From NCBI RefSeq assembly GCF_934643285.1, contig NZ_CAKUBT010000016.1, forward strand, positions 1 to 39,435: a stretch of 39,435 bases of DNA, in the 5' to 3' direction. A model generated the notes under the pieces. The model saw only the letters and a program-made list of their open reading frames with translations. It made no database searches and was not told the origin of the DNA. Source of the DNA: an uncultured Ellagibacter sp. GTDB taxonomy: Bacteria; Actinomycetota; Coriobacteriia; Coriobacteriales; Eggerthellaceae. Positions 24,573 through 33,332 of this stretch are shown here, in pieces. The translations under genes and the position numbers were made by a program. The stretch's first letter is position 1. The number at the start of each line of letters is the position of its first letter.

Positions 24573-25517
24573 ATGAACTACGATAAGGACAGCAGACCGA
24601 ACGGGGTCGACACCATCACAGGCGAAGTGCTCGCCGAGGCGATGCCGTGGATCAAGAACATCACCGGCAAGACCATCGTCATCAAGTACGGCGGATCTGC
24701 CATGGTCGACGAGCAGCTGCGCGCCGAGGTCATGGCCGACATCGTGCTCCTGAAGATCATCGGCGTGAACCCGGTGATCGTGCACGGCGGCGGGCTCGCC
24801 ATCTCCGAGGCCATGAAGCGCTTCGACATGCCCGTGAAGTTCATCGACGGCCAGCGCGTGACCACCGACGAGGCCATGAAAGTGGTGCGCTCGGTGCTTG
24901 CCGGCCAGGTGAACCAGGAGCTCGTCGAGGCGATGAACGAGCACGGCCGGGTCGCGGTGGGCCTGTCGGGCGCCGACGGGGCCACGATTATCGCCGAGCA
25001 GGCGAGCGAGCAGCTCGGGCGCGTCGGGCGCGTCGTTCGCATCAATTCGCAGCTTCTCGAAGACCTCGTGTCGGCGAACTACATTCCCGTTCTCGCGTCG
25101 GTCGGCATCGGAGAAGAGCCGGGCAGCGGCTTCTTCAACGTGAACGCTGACGTGGTGGCGGGCCATGTGGCCGCGGCCATCGGCGCGCACAAGGTGTTCT
25201 TCTTGACCGACGTCGACGGCCTCTACCGCGATTTCGACGACAAGTCGTCGCTCATCTCGCGCATCTCGCTTGCCGAAGTCAGCGAGATGGTGGACAAGAA
25301 GCAGGTCTCGACGGGCATGATTCCGAAGCTGCGATCTTGCATCCGCGCGCTCGACGCGGGCGTGCACCGCGCGCATATCTTAAACGGCACCACGCCGCAT
25401 GCGCTTCTGCTCGAGATGCTCACCGACAAGGGCGTCGGCACCATGATCGTCCCGCCCGACGGGGACGCGGCGTTCGACTCCACGCGCGAGGGCAGCTTCG
25501 CAAGCAAACTGGTGTAA
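24573..25517 (+). CDS. argB: Acetylglutamate kinase
   Basis: A 314-residue amino acid kinase that phosphorylates N-acetylglutamate. The phosphate-binding IVIKYGGSAM (35-44), NPVIVHGGG (66-74), the substrate segment FIDGQRVTTDEAM near 90, INADVVAG-type FNVNADVVAGHVA near 188, and the closing KKQVSTGMIPKL near 242 are all present. It is somewhat longer than the typical ~300 residues because of N- and C-terminal extensions. Arginine feedback control is usual for such long forms but is not proved here. argD follows 41 bases later. Confidence 0.95.
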   Translation: MNYDKDSRPNGVDTITGEVLAEAMPWIKNITGKTIVIKYGGSAMVDEQLRAEVMADIVLLKIIGVNPVIVHGGGLAISEAMKRFDMPVKFIDGQRVTTDEAMKVVRSVLAGQVNQELVEAMNEHGRVAVGLSGADGATIIAEQASEQLGRVGRVVRINSQLLEDLVSANYIPVLASVGIGEEPGSGFFNVNADVVAGHVAAAIGAHKVFFLTDVDGLYRDFDDKSSLISRISLAEVSEMVDKKQVSTGMIPKLRSCIRALDAGVHRAHILNGTTPHALLLEMLTDKGVGTMIVPPDGDAAFDSTREGSFASKLV

Positions 25518-25558
25518 CGTGGGCGGTCACCTCACCGCCTTTGTGAGAAGGAGAAACA

Positions 25559-26794
25559 ATGAGTCTTGCTGAACAGCAGCAGCTGGAGGAAACCTACGTC
25601 ATGCACACGTTCGGCCGCAAGCCGGTCGAGCTGGTGGAAGGCGAGGGCATGGTCGTTCGCGACGATGCCGGCAAGGAATACCTCGACTTCATCGCGGGAA
25701 TCGGCGCGGTGAGCTTGGGACATTGCCACCCTGCCGTCGTGCGCGCGATCACCGAGCAGGCCTCCACGCTTATCCACGTGAGCAACTACTACTACATCGA
25801 ACATCGCGGGCAGGTGGGCAAGTTGCTCTCCGATGCGCTGAACGAAGAAGTGCCCGCCGCTGACCAGGCGCCTTGGCAGACGTTCTTCGCGAACTCGGGC
25901 GCCGAGGCGAACGAGTGCGCCATCAAGCTCGCCCGCGCCTATGCGCGCCGCCGTGTCGAGGCAGAAGGCGGCGACGGGGAGGCGGCTCCGCGTGTGATCG
26001 TCACGGTGAAGAAGAGCTTCCATGGTCGCACGCTCGCCACGCTCGCCGCGACCGCACAGCCGGCCAAGCAGGAGCTTTTCCAGCCGCTGCCCGACGGGTT
26101 CACGCCCACGCCGCAAAACGACATCGCGGCGCTTGAGGCGCTGTTCGAGGCGCAGGGCGACTCCATCTGTGCTGTCATGCTCGAGCCCATCCAGGGCGAG
26201 TCCGGCGTGCATCCCTGCAGCCCCGAATTTATGGAGGCGGTGCGTCGCCTCACGGCCGAGCGCCACGCGCTCATGATCTGCGACGAGGTGCAGTGCGGCA
26301 TCTACCGCACCGGCAAGCCCTTCGGCTTCCAGAACTACGATGTCGTGCCCGATATCGTCTCCATCGCGAAGGGCGTGGCGTCGGGCTTCCCCTGCGGCAT
26401 GTGCGCCGCGCGCGGGGAGGTGGCGGCTGCTTTCAAGCTGGGCGACCATGGCTCCACCTTCGGCGGGTCAAACCTCGCGGTTGCCGCGGCTGAGGCGACA
26501 CTGAGCGAGATTCAAAAGGAGAACCTCGCCGCAAACGCGATCGAGGTGGGTGCATACCTGCGCGAGCAGCTTTCCGCGCTTCCCCAGGTCACTGAGGTGC
26601 GCGGTATGGGCCTCATGCTGGCGGCCGACCTCGCAGAGGACGGCAAGGGCGCTCCCGACGTCGTGTATGACGGGCTTTCCGCAGGCCTTCTGCTCAACGC
26701 GACGGGCGCGCACACGCTGCGCTTCCTGCCGCCGCTTGTGTGCAGCAAGGCCGACGTCGATGCGTTAATCGAGAAACTTGGTGGGATTTTATAG
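25559..26794 (+). CDS. argD: Acetylornithine aminotransferase
   Basis: A 411-residue class III, PLP-dependent aminotransferase. The segments are FIAGIGAVSLGHCHP near 44, FFANSGAEANECAIKLAR near 109, SFHGRTLATLAAT near 153, CDEVQCGIYRTG (241-252) and SIAKGVASGFPCG with the PLP lysine at 271. It converts N-acetylglutamate semialdehyde to N-acetylornithine. A GAAGGAG site lies close to the ATG. It may also serve in lysine synthesis, as in many bacteria. Its position between argB and argG supports the arginine role. Confidence 0.94.
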   Translation: MSLAEQQQLEETYVMHTFGRKPVELVEGEGMVVRDDAGKEYLDFIAGIGAVSLGHCHPAVVRAITEQASTLIHVSNYYYIEHRGQVGKLLSDALNEEVPAADQAPWQTFFANSGAEANECAIKLARAYARRRVEAEGGDGEAAPRVIVTVKKSFHGRTLATLAATAQPAKQELFQPLPDGFTPTPQNDIAALEALFEAQGDSICAVMLEPIQGESGVHPCSPEFMEAVRRLTAERHALMICDEVQCGIYRTGKPFGFQNYDVVPDIVSIAKGVASGFPCGMCAARGEVAAAFKLGDHGSTFGGSNLAVAAAEATLSEIQKENLAANAIEVGAYLREQLSALPQVTEVRGMGLMLAADLAEDGKGAPDVVYDGLSAGLLLNATGAHTLRFLPPLVCSKADVDALIEKLGGIL

Positions 26795-26866
26795 TTCGCC
26801 AAATGCTCAGGGTGCATTTGGTTTACCGTGGTTAAAACAGTTTTGAGCTGGGAAAGGATACAAAAA

Positions 26867-28075
26867 ATGAGCGAACAGAGGGACAGGGTTGTCTTGGCCT
26901 ACTCCGGTGGCCTTGATACGTCGGTGTGCATCAAGTGGATGCAGGAGGAGCGCGGGCTCGACGTCATCGCCGTCGTTGGCGATGTTGGACAGGAGCATGA
27001 CGGTCTCGAGAAGATTCACGACAAGGCCCTGCGCACCGGCGCCATCGAGTGCCGCGTGGTCGACATGCGCGAGGAATTCGCCAAGGAATACCTTACCCCC
27101 GCGCTCGCCGCGAACGCGCTCTACGAGAACAAGTACCCGCTCGTGTCCGCTCTCTCGCGCCCGCTGATCGCGAAGCATCTCGTCGAGATCGCGCACGAGT
27201 TCGGCGCGAAGTACGTGGCGCACGGCTGCACCGGCAAGGGCAACGATCAGGTGCGCTTTGAGGCGTCCATCATGATGCTCGATCCGTCGCTGGAAATCAT
27301 CGCCCCTGTTCGCGAGTGGGATCTGAAGACCCGTCCGCAGGAGATGGACTGGGCGGCGGCGCACGGGGTGGAAGTTCCCACCACCAAGAAGTCGCCCTAT
27401 TCGATCGACGACAACCTGTGGGGCCGCGCCATCGAGTGCGGTGTTCTGGAAGACCCCTGGAACGAGCCGCCGGCGGACATCTATACGATGACCACCGACC
27501 CCGAGAAGGCTCCCGACACCCCGACCGTCGTGGAGATCTCGTTCAAGGATGGCATCCCCTGCGCGCTCGACGGCAAGGAGATGAGCTACCTCGACGTCAT
27601 CCTCGAGATGAACAAGATCTCCGGCGCGAACGGCTTCGGCCGCCTCGACATGGTGGAGAACCGCCTCGTCGGCGTGAAGAGCCGCGAATGCTACGAGGCT
27701 CCGGGCGCGCTCGCCATCATCAAGGCGCACAAGGCGCTTGAGGACATCTGCCTCGAGCGCGACGTGCTCCACTACAAGCTCCATGTGGAACATGAGTGGG
27801 CCGACCAGGTCTACAACGGCAAGTGGTATGCCCCGCTGAAGGCTGGTCTGGATGCGTTTCTCGCAACGACGCAGGTCAATGTCACAGGTAAGGTGCGCCT
27901 GTCCTTCTACAAGGGCACCTGCACGGTCACGGGATCCAAGAGCGACTACTCCCTCTACGCCAAGGAGCTCGCCACCTACGACGAGGGCGACACCTTCGAC
28001 CACAAATCCGCGAAGGGCTTCATCAACATCTACAGCCTCTTCGGAAAGGTCTGGGCCGAGAAGCATCGCCAGTAA
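26867..28075 (+). CDS. argG: Argininosuccinate synthase
   Basis: A 402-residue ArgG that condenses citrulline with aspartate using ATP. The PP-loop AYSGGLDTSV (11-20) is intact. Further family segments are VAHGCTGKGNDQVRFE near 118 and SPYSIDDNLWGRAIECGVLEDP near 180. The ATG at 26867 follows AAAGGATACAAAAA; an open extension from GTG 26828 is not needed. It is 72 bases behind argD. No argF (ornithine carbamoyltransferase) or argR lies between, so citrulline must come from a gene elsewhere. Confidence 0.95.
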   Translation: MSEQRDRVVLAYSGGLDTSVCIKWMQEERGLDVIAVVGDVGQEHDGLEKIHDKALRTGAIECRVVDMREEFAKEYLTPALAANALYENKYPLVSALSRPLIAKHLVEIAHEFGAKYVAHGCTGKGNDQVRFEASIMMLDPSLEIIAPVREWDLKTRPQEMDWAAAHGVEVPTTKKSPYSIDDNLWGRAIECGVLEDPWNEPPADIYTMTTDPEKAPDTPTVVEISFKDGIPCALDGKEMSYLDVILEMNKISGANGFGRLDMVENRLVGVKSRECYEAPGALAIIKAHKALEDICLERDVLHYKLHVEHEWADQVYNGKWYAPLKAGLDAFLATTQVNVTGKVRLSFYKGTCTVTGSKSDYSLYAKELATYDEGDTFDHKSAKGFINIYSLFGKVWAEKHRQ

Positions 28076-28079
28076 AGGG

Positions 28080-28109
28080 CGTTTCGCTGGTCTGCCGACC
28101 AGCGAAACG
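28080..28109. terminator. Hairpin behind argG without a U-tract
   Basis: A perfect 13-bp stem (CGTTTCGCTGGTC, 28080-28092, with 28097-28109) and a four-base loop begin five bases after the argG stop. No T-run follows, so it could stabilise the 3' end or act with Rho rather than as a simple terminator. Confidence 0.5.
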
Positions 28110-28683
28110 AGCCGACGCTGCGCGGCGCTCCGGCGGCACAGCTGGCGCTCCAGGGTTTTGTCGCGTACCTTAAGTACGCTTCTTCAACCTTTCGCGCCAT
28201 CTGCACTCGCCAGAACGCCGCTCGCTGACCTTGATTCGACCTGCGACTTTCCAAATCTCACAGGTTGAGCAGGGTCGAAGCGAGCGTTGTCTTCAGAAGC
28301 GAACGACCCAAGGGCGCTCACAAAAGGGCGCCCTTCTCGTAATGATTAACGCAAGTCGAGGCGGTGCGGGCGTGCTCAAATCCCGAAACGTAGGGTTTGG
28401 CTGAGCATGCCTTCGCTCCCGACTGGGCAACGCTTGCAGGATTGGAAAACGCAGGGCGGGTCGCCCGACGGCCTTCACAAAGCGAGTTCCGCAGCGAAGC
28501 GAGGACTGTCTGAGCGACTGAAGGTCGTCGGGTGACCCGCCCGGACAGCCCCAGAAGCTCAATCCCGCAGCAAAGCGAGGACTGTCTGAGCGACTGAAGG
28601 TTGTCGGACGCCAAACCCGGACGGCCCCCCTAAGGTTCGGGGCATTTTCGTGGTAATTCTCACCGATTGAAAGGGCACACACC
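28110..28683. repeat. Repeat-rich gap between argG and argH
   Basis: No gene is evident. A 43-base word (28489-28531, starting CCGCAGCGAAGCGAGGACTG) recurs with two mismatches at 28565-28607, period 76. A 23-base inverted repeat (28454-28476 with 28520-28542, two mismatches) encloses the first copy. Smaller hairpins are AAGGGCGC (28310-28317 with 28328-28335) and a GGGTCG/CGACCC pair near 28272-28308. The segment is highly structured and probably splits argH expression from the upstream arg genes. Confidence 0.65.
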
Positions 28684-30084
28684 ATGGCACTTTGGTCAGG
28701 CAGATTCGAAGAGGGCGTGAGCGAGTTCACGCAGCGCTTCGGCGCATCTCTTCCCGTCGACAAGCAGCTCTACGCGCAGGACATCGCAGGCTCGCGCGCC
28801 CACGCAGCGATGCTCGCGCACCAAGGCGTCATCTCGCAGGAGGATGCCGACAGGATCGACGCAGGCCTTGAGCGTATCAAGGGCGAGATCGAGGCGGGCA
28901 ACTTCCCGTTCGACATCAACAACGAGGACATCCACATGTCCATCGAGAGCGTGCTCACCTCAGAAATCGGCGATGCGGGCGCGCGTCTTCACACGGGTCG
29001 CAGCCGCAACGACCAGGTCTGCACCGACACGCGTCTGTTCGCAAAGAAGCGGGCGCGCGACCTGATGACCGCAAACGTGGAGCTTCGTCATGCGCTTGTG
29101 TCTCAGGCGGAGAAGCACTTCGACGTCATTCTGCCTGGCTATACGCACATGCAGCATGCGCAGCCGGTGCTCTTCTCCCATCATATGCTCGCGTACGTGT
29201 GGATGCTCGATCGCGACTTCGATCGCTTGCGCGCGGCATACGACGCCGCGGACGCGAACCCGCTCGGGTCCGCAGCGCTCGCCGGCACCACCTACCCGCT
29301 TGACCGCTTCATGACGGCCGAGACGCTCGGCTTCTCGCGCGTGATCCCCAACTCGCTCGATGCCGTCTCCGACCGCGATTTCCTGCTTGACCTTCTGTAT
29401 GCCTGCAGCGTGTCGTGCATGCACCTGTCGCGCTTGTGCGAGGAGATCATTCTCTGGTCGACGGCGGAGTTCGGCTTCGTCACCCTGTCCGACTCCTTCT
29501 CGACGGGCTCCTCGATCATGCCGCAGAAGAAAAACCCCGACTTCGCCGAGCTCATCCGCGGCAAGTCCGGGCGCGTGATCGGCGACTTGGTCGCGCTGCT
29601 CGTCACGATGAAGTCGCTTCCCCTTGCGTACAACAAGGACCTGCAGGAGGACAAGGAAGGTGCCATCGACGCTGCGAAGACGCTCGAGGACTGCTATCGG
29701 TGCGCCACGGGTATGATCGACACCATGGAAATTCACCCCGACGCCATGCTCGAGCAGGCGAAGAAGGGCTATCTCGCCGCGACGGATGTGGCCGACTATC
29801 TGGCGAAGAAGGGCCTTCCGTTCCGCCGTGCGCACGAGATCGTGGGCCATCTCGTGCTTCTGTGCGACAAGCGCGGGTGCGGCCTGGAGGACCTCTCGCT
29901 CGAGGATTTCAAGGCGGAAAGCGATCTGTTCGAGGAGGACATCACGAAGTGCCTCGACCTTGCGAGCATCGTCGCCGCGCGCACTACGTTTGGCGGTACG
30001 GGCAATTCCGCGGTGAAAGAGCAACTCGGCCAGGCGAAAGAGGCGCTCGCCGCCGACGAGGCCGACGCAGCATCGCTCGCGTAG
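28684..30084 (+). CDS. argH: Argininosuccinate lyase
   Basis: A 466-residue fumarase/aspartase-superfamily lyase that splits argininosuccinate into arginine and fumarate. The start MALWSGRFEEGVSEFTQRF is typical of ArgH. HTGRSRNDQV (103-112), GYTHMQHAQP (152-161, with the catalytic His) and the signature GSSIMPQKKNPDFAEL (275-290, with the mobile-loop Ser) are intact. The ATG follows AAAGGG. It is the last arg gene, separated from argG by about 600 bases of repeats, and ends before a strong terminator. Confidence 0.95.
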   Translation: MALWSGRFEEGVSEFTQRFGASLPVDKQLYAQDIAGSRAHAAMLAHQGVISQEDADRIDAGLERIKGEIEAGNFPFDINNEDIHMSIESVLTSEIGDAGARLHTGRSRNDQVCTDTRLFAKKRARDLMTANVELRHALVSQAEKHFDVILPGYTHMQHAQPVLFSHHMLAYVWMLDRDFDRLRAAYDAADANPLGSAALAGTTYPLDRFMTAETLGFSRVIPNSLDAVSDRDFLLDLLYACSVSCMHLSRLCEEIILWSTAEFGFVTLSDSFSTGSSIMPQKKNPDFAELIRGKSGRVIGDLVALLVTMKSLPLAYNKDLQEDKEGAIDAAKTLEDCYRCATGMIDTMEIHPDAMLEQAKKGYLAATDVADYLAKKGLPFRRAHEIVGHLVLLCDKRGCGLEDLSLEDFKAESDLFEEDITKCLDLASIVAARTTFGGTGNSAVKEQLGQAKEALAADEADAASLA

Positions 30085-30129
30085 CATCCTGACGGGGCTC
30101 CGTCGCTCTAATCGGCGACGTTATCACGA

Positions 30130-30168
30130 AGGCAGGGGTTCGAGAAATCGGCTCCTGCCTTTTTGTTT
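30130..30168 (+). terminator. Terminator of argH
   Basis: A 9-bp stem with one G-T pair (AGGCAGGGG 30130-30138 with 30152-30160) is followed by TTTTTGTTT, 46 bases after the stop. Confidence 0.85.
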
Positions 30169-30261
30169 AACGGGGAGGCGCAGGTCATGGGCCAAACGAC
30201 ACCTCTTGTGCCCATTTGCTGACAAAACGGGGGAGCTTTCGAAGGGAAAGCGAGCCGATGC

Positions 30262-30267
30262 TACAAT
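30262..30267 (+). promoter_or_regulatory. Candidate -10 (TACAAT) of the first PBP gene
   Basis: TACAAT lies 14 bases before the GAGGAGG ribosome site and 26 before the GTG start. No good -35 hexamer is present at 16-18 bases upstream, so the promoter would be weak or activator-dependent, with a very short leader. Confidence 0.4.
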
Positions 30268-30292
30268 ACTTTGGACTAACGAGGAGGTGCCC

Positions 30293-32518
30293 GTGGCGTC
30301 ACGTGCGATTAAAAGCAGGGCCAACATTAAGAAGAAGCATCCGTCGACGGCGGTGATCGCCGTCGTGTCGGTTATCTTCGTGTTCGTCGTCTCGCTTTGC
30401 TGGGGCGTCTGGTCTGTCGGCTCGTCTTGGCTGACCGATCTCCCTGATTACGAGAGCGCCGACGCGTACAACACCGCGCAGCCGACGGTCGTGTATGCGA
30501 GCGACGGCCAGACGGTGCTCGCGGAATTCCAGCTGGAGAACCGCGACCCGGTCGAAATCAGCGAGATCAGCGACTACGTGCTCAAGGGCACGGTTGCTAC
30601 GGAGGACGAGCGCTTCTACTCCCATGGTGCGATCGACCCGTGGGGCATCGGCCGCGCCTTGGTGAACAACCTCATGGGTGGCGACCTGGAAGGCGCATCC
30701 ACCATCACGCAGCAGTTCGTGCGCAACACGATTCTCTCTTCGGAGATGGACGACATCTCGATCAAGCGTAAGGTTCGCGAGGCGTATATCTCGATCAAGC
30801 TTGAGGAGCAGTACTCCAAAGACAACATCCTGCTCATGTATTTGAACACGATCAACTACGGTTCGGGCGCCTATGGCATCGAGGCGGCATCGGAGCGCTA
30901 CTTCTCGAAACACGCAAGCGAGCTCACCATCGCCGAAGCGGCGACGCTTGTGGGCATTCCCCAGTCGCCAACGTACAACAACCCGATTAATTACCCCGAG
31001 AACTGCACGAAGCGCCGCAACGTGGTGCTCGACCGCATGCTCTCGAATGGCGTCATCACTCAGGAAGAGCACGACGCCGCTCAGGCCGAGCCCCTCGTGC
31101 TCAATCCGACCGAGCCGTCGACCACGGGAATCGAGGCGTACCCGTACTTTACGAGCTACGTGCGCGACCAGCTGACCAACGCCAACGGCAAGTACGCGTA
31201 CTCCAAAGACGAGCTTTTCAAGGGCGGGCTGAAGGTCTACACCACGCTTGACGTCTCCATGCAGGAGGCCGCCGAGGCGGCTGCGCGCAAGAAGGAGCAG
31301 GCGGCGGGTAGCAACTACGAGGTCGCCATGGTGGCGATCGACCCCGACAACGGCTACATCAAGGCGCTCGTCGGAGGCAAGGACTACGACGCCTCGCAGG
31401 TCAACATGGCCACCGGCACGGGCGGGTCGGGCAGGCAGGCCGGCTCGTCGTTCAAGACGTTCACCCTGGTGGCAGCTATCGAGCAGGGTATCGATCCCAG
31501 CACGATGATCGATGCCTCGGCAACTGCGAAGCTCCCAGGATGGGAAGTTGCCAACATCAACCACACCGACTACGGGACGAAGAGCATCTCAGACGCCTTC
31601 GCGGTCTCGTCGAACACGGCGTTCGCGCGGCTTATCCTCTCGATCGGCCCGGACAAGGTCGTCGATGTCGCCAAGCGCATGGGAATTACTTCGCCGCTCA
31701 CCGCGACAGGGTCGCTCACGCTCGGTTCCGAATCGGTGACGCCGCTTGAGATGGCGAACGCGTACGCGACCATCGCGAACGGGGGCACGCACTACGATCC
31801 CGAGTGCGTCGAACGCATCGTCGACCGCAACGGCTCCATCGTGGTGGACAACTCGGCACCGAAGGGCACACGTGCCATCTCCGCCGAGGTCGCCCACGCG
31901 GCAACCGAGGTTATGAAGGGCGTTATCACGAAGGGAACCGGCCAGGCTGCGGCGCTTTCGAACGGGCAGGTCTCGGCGGGTAAGACGGGAACGTCTGAAA
32001 ACTACATGGACAGCTGGTTCTGCGGAATCACCCCGCAGCTTTCCGTGGCCATCTGGTTCGGCGATCGCAGCGACTACAGCCATGCCCAGCGCGTGCCGAG
32101 CGGCATGTCGGCGGCGAGCACGTTCCCCGACTTCATGAACGTTGTTCTCAAGGGCAAGCCGACCGAGGATTTCCCGAAGGCGGGCGATCCCCAGTACAAG
32201 ACCAACTTTGGGGACACCACGTATCACATCGGCGGCTACTACAGCTCAGAAGACGATGAGGACAAGGACAAGGATAAGAAGAGCGACGGGGATTCAACGA
32301 ACGGAAACGGGACCGGCACGGGGAACCATCAAGGCACCACAGGTGACGGCGGTAACGGCACGACCGGTGGCGCTGGGGGCACCGTCGGAGATTCCGGCGG
32401 AGGCACGACTGGCGGCACAGGTGGTGGCGATTCCGGAGGAGGCACGACCGGCGGCGATTCCGGAGGTGGCTCCGGCGGGGGTTCCGGTGGAACCACTGAG
32501 CCGGTTCCGATAGAGTAG
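30293..32518 (+). CDS. Class A penicillin-binding protein (glycosyltransferase/transpeptidase)
   Basis: A 741-residue bifunctional cell-wall synthase. A short basic tail and one membrane helix (about 19-43) are followed by the GT51 domain with ATEDERFY (catalytic Glu104), GASTITQQFVRN (134-145) and NTINYGSGAYGIEAA. The transpeptidase domain has Ser385-x-x-Lys388 (SSFK), Ser439-x-Asn441 and KTG (564-566), all intact. After about residue 670 comes an acidic, then Gly/Thr/Ser-rich tail of about 65 residues, likely a flexible wall-spanning linker. The start is GTG 30293, five bases after GAGGAGG; the longer open frame is untranslated leader. A paralogue lies at 33333-35588. It acts on the outer face of the membrane. 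Confidence 0.93.
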   Translation: MASRAIKSRANIKKKHPSTAVIAVVSVIFVFVVSLCWGVWSVGSSWLTDLPDYESADAYNTAQPTVVYASDGQTVLAEFQLENRDPVEISEISDYVLKGTVATEDERFYSHGAIDPWGIGRALVNNLMGGDLEGASTITQQFVRNTILSSEMDDISIKRKVREAYISIKLEEQYSKDNILLMYLNTINYGSGAYGIEAASERYFSKHASELTIAEAATLVGIPQSPTYNNPINYPENCTKRRNVVLDRMLSNGVITQEEHDAAQAEPLVLNPTEPSTTGIEAYPYFTSYVRDQLTNANGKYAYSKDELFKGGLKVYTTLDVSMQEAAEAAARKKEQAAGSNYEVAMVAIDPDNGYIKALVGGKDYDASQVNMATGTGGSGRQAGSSFKTFTLVAAIEQGIDPSTMIDASATAKLPGWEVANINHTDYGTKSISDAFAVSSNTAFARLILSIGPDKVVDVAKRMGITSPLTATGSLTLGSESVTPLEMANAYATIANGGTHYDPECVERIVDRNGSIVVDNSAPKGTRAISAEVAHAATEVMKGVITKGTGQAAALSNGQVSAGKTGTSENYMDSWFCGITPQLSVAIWFGDRSDYSHAQRVPSGMSAASTFPDFMNVVLKGKPTEDFPKAGDPQYKTNFGDTTYHIGGYYSSEDDEDKDKDKKSDGDSTNGNGTGTGNHQGTTGDGGNGTTGGAGGTVGDSGGGTTGGTGGGDSGGGTTGGDSGGGSGGGSGGTTEPVPIE

Positions 32519-32580
32519 AGTTTTGCACGATTCGTACAATCGCGCGGCGGGCCCCCCGTCGCGCATCGATGGGAGAACAC

Positions 32581-33087
32581 ATGACCCGATCTTCATTCAT
32601 CCGCGCGCTTGCAGCCGTTTGCGTGAGCGCGATGCTCGCCGTTGCGCTTTCCGGCTGCATGCAGCAGACGGCCAATCAGGCAAATGACCAGCAATCGGAA
32701 AATCGCGAGTACATGACGCAGGTCAATCAGAAGATGGACGATCTCGATTCCCGCCTCTCCGATTTCGTCGATGCCGTTTCGCGCGGTGACGTGGTTACCA
32801 TGCGCACCCAGGCGGACAACGCATTCAAGGTGCTTGACGACTTGTCTTCCCTTGAGGCGCCCGAGCCTTTGAAGGACGTTGCGGCCGGCTATGTTGACGG
32901 CGCGAACAGCCTGAAGGACGCGCTCAACTCCTATATCCAGCTTTACACGGAGATTGATGGCGCGACCGCGTCCGAGCCCTTCGATTGGTCCACTTACGAT
33001 TCGCGTTTGCAGGCAATCCAAGATGCCTATAATGCGGGTATCGATAAGTTGAAGGCGGCCGACGAGGCAGCGGCGGGCAAGGACTAG
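32581..33087 (+). CDS. Small lipoprotein, coiled-coil, unknown function
   Basis: A 168-residue lipoprotein. The signal peptide is MTRSSFIRALAAVCVSAMLA plus the lipobox ALSGC with Cys24 as lipidated residue. The mature part is acidic and almost wholly helical (QVNQKMDDLDSRLSDFVDAV near 46-65; NSLKDALNSYIQLYTEID near 107), suggesting a coiled coil or helical bundle outside the membrane. The ATG 32581 follows GGGAG by six bases; an in-frame ATG at 32569 precedes that site. TACAAT at 32535-32540 and a GC-rich hairpin (32541-32563) lie in front. Between two class A PBP genes, it may be an envelope accessory, but this is only positional. Confidence 0.82.
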   Translation: MTRSSFIRALAAVCVSAMLAVALSGCMQQTANQANDQQSENREYMTQVNQKMDDLDSRLSDFVDAVSRGDVVTMRTQADNAFKVLDDLSSLEAPEPLKDVAAGYVDGANSLKDALNSYIQLYTEIDGATASEPFDWSTYDSRLQAIQDAYNAGIDKLKAADEAAAGKD

Positions 33088-33174
33088 CGCTTCGGCTCTC
33101 CCCCGAGTGCCAAGGTGAGCGAGACTGCTCGCTCTGGGAGTGCTCGGCAGATTCTTAAAATGAATTGGTCACAA

Positions 33175-33220
33175 CGCGAAGGCGGCGACCTGCATCATGC
33201 GGGCCGCCGCCTTCGCGTTT
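33175..33220. terminator. Terminator between convergent lipoprotein and PBP genes
   Basis: A perfect 13-bp stem (CGCGAAGGCGGCG 33175-33187 with 33205-33217) with a 17-base loop, then TTT. It serves the rightward lipoprotein gene and, by position, the leftward PBP gene too. Confidence 0.75.
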
Positions 33221-33332
33221 CTCGCTTATGCTGGTAGGGTGCCGCCAATCGAGGCATGGGCGGATGTCTGCTGCGACGGCCTGCATCGAGCCATGTCGCA
33301 TCTTTCGGCTGCCGCACGGATGCTCAAAGCCC

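Noticed and set aside
28454..28607. CRISPR array
   Set aside because: Only two repeat units of 43 bases with period 76, spacer-free logic absent, imperfect repeats and no cas genes.
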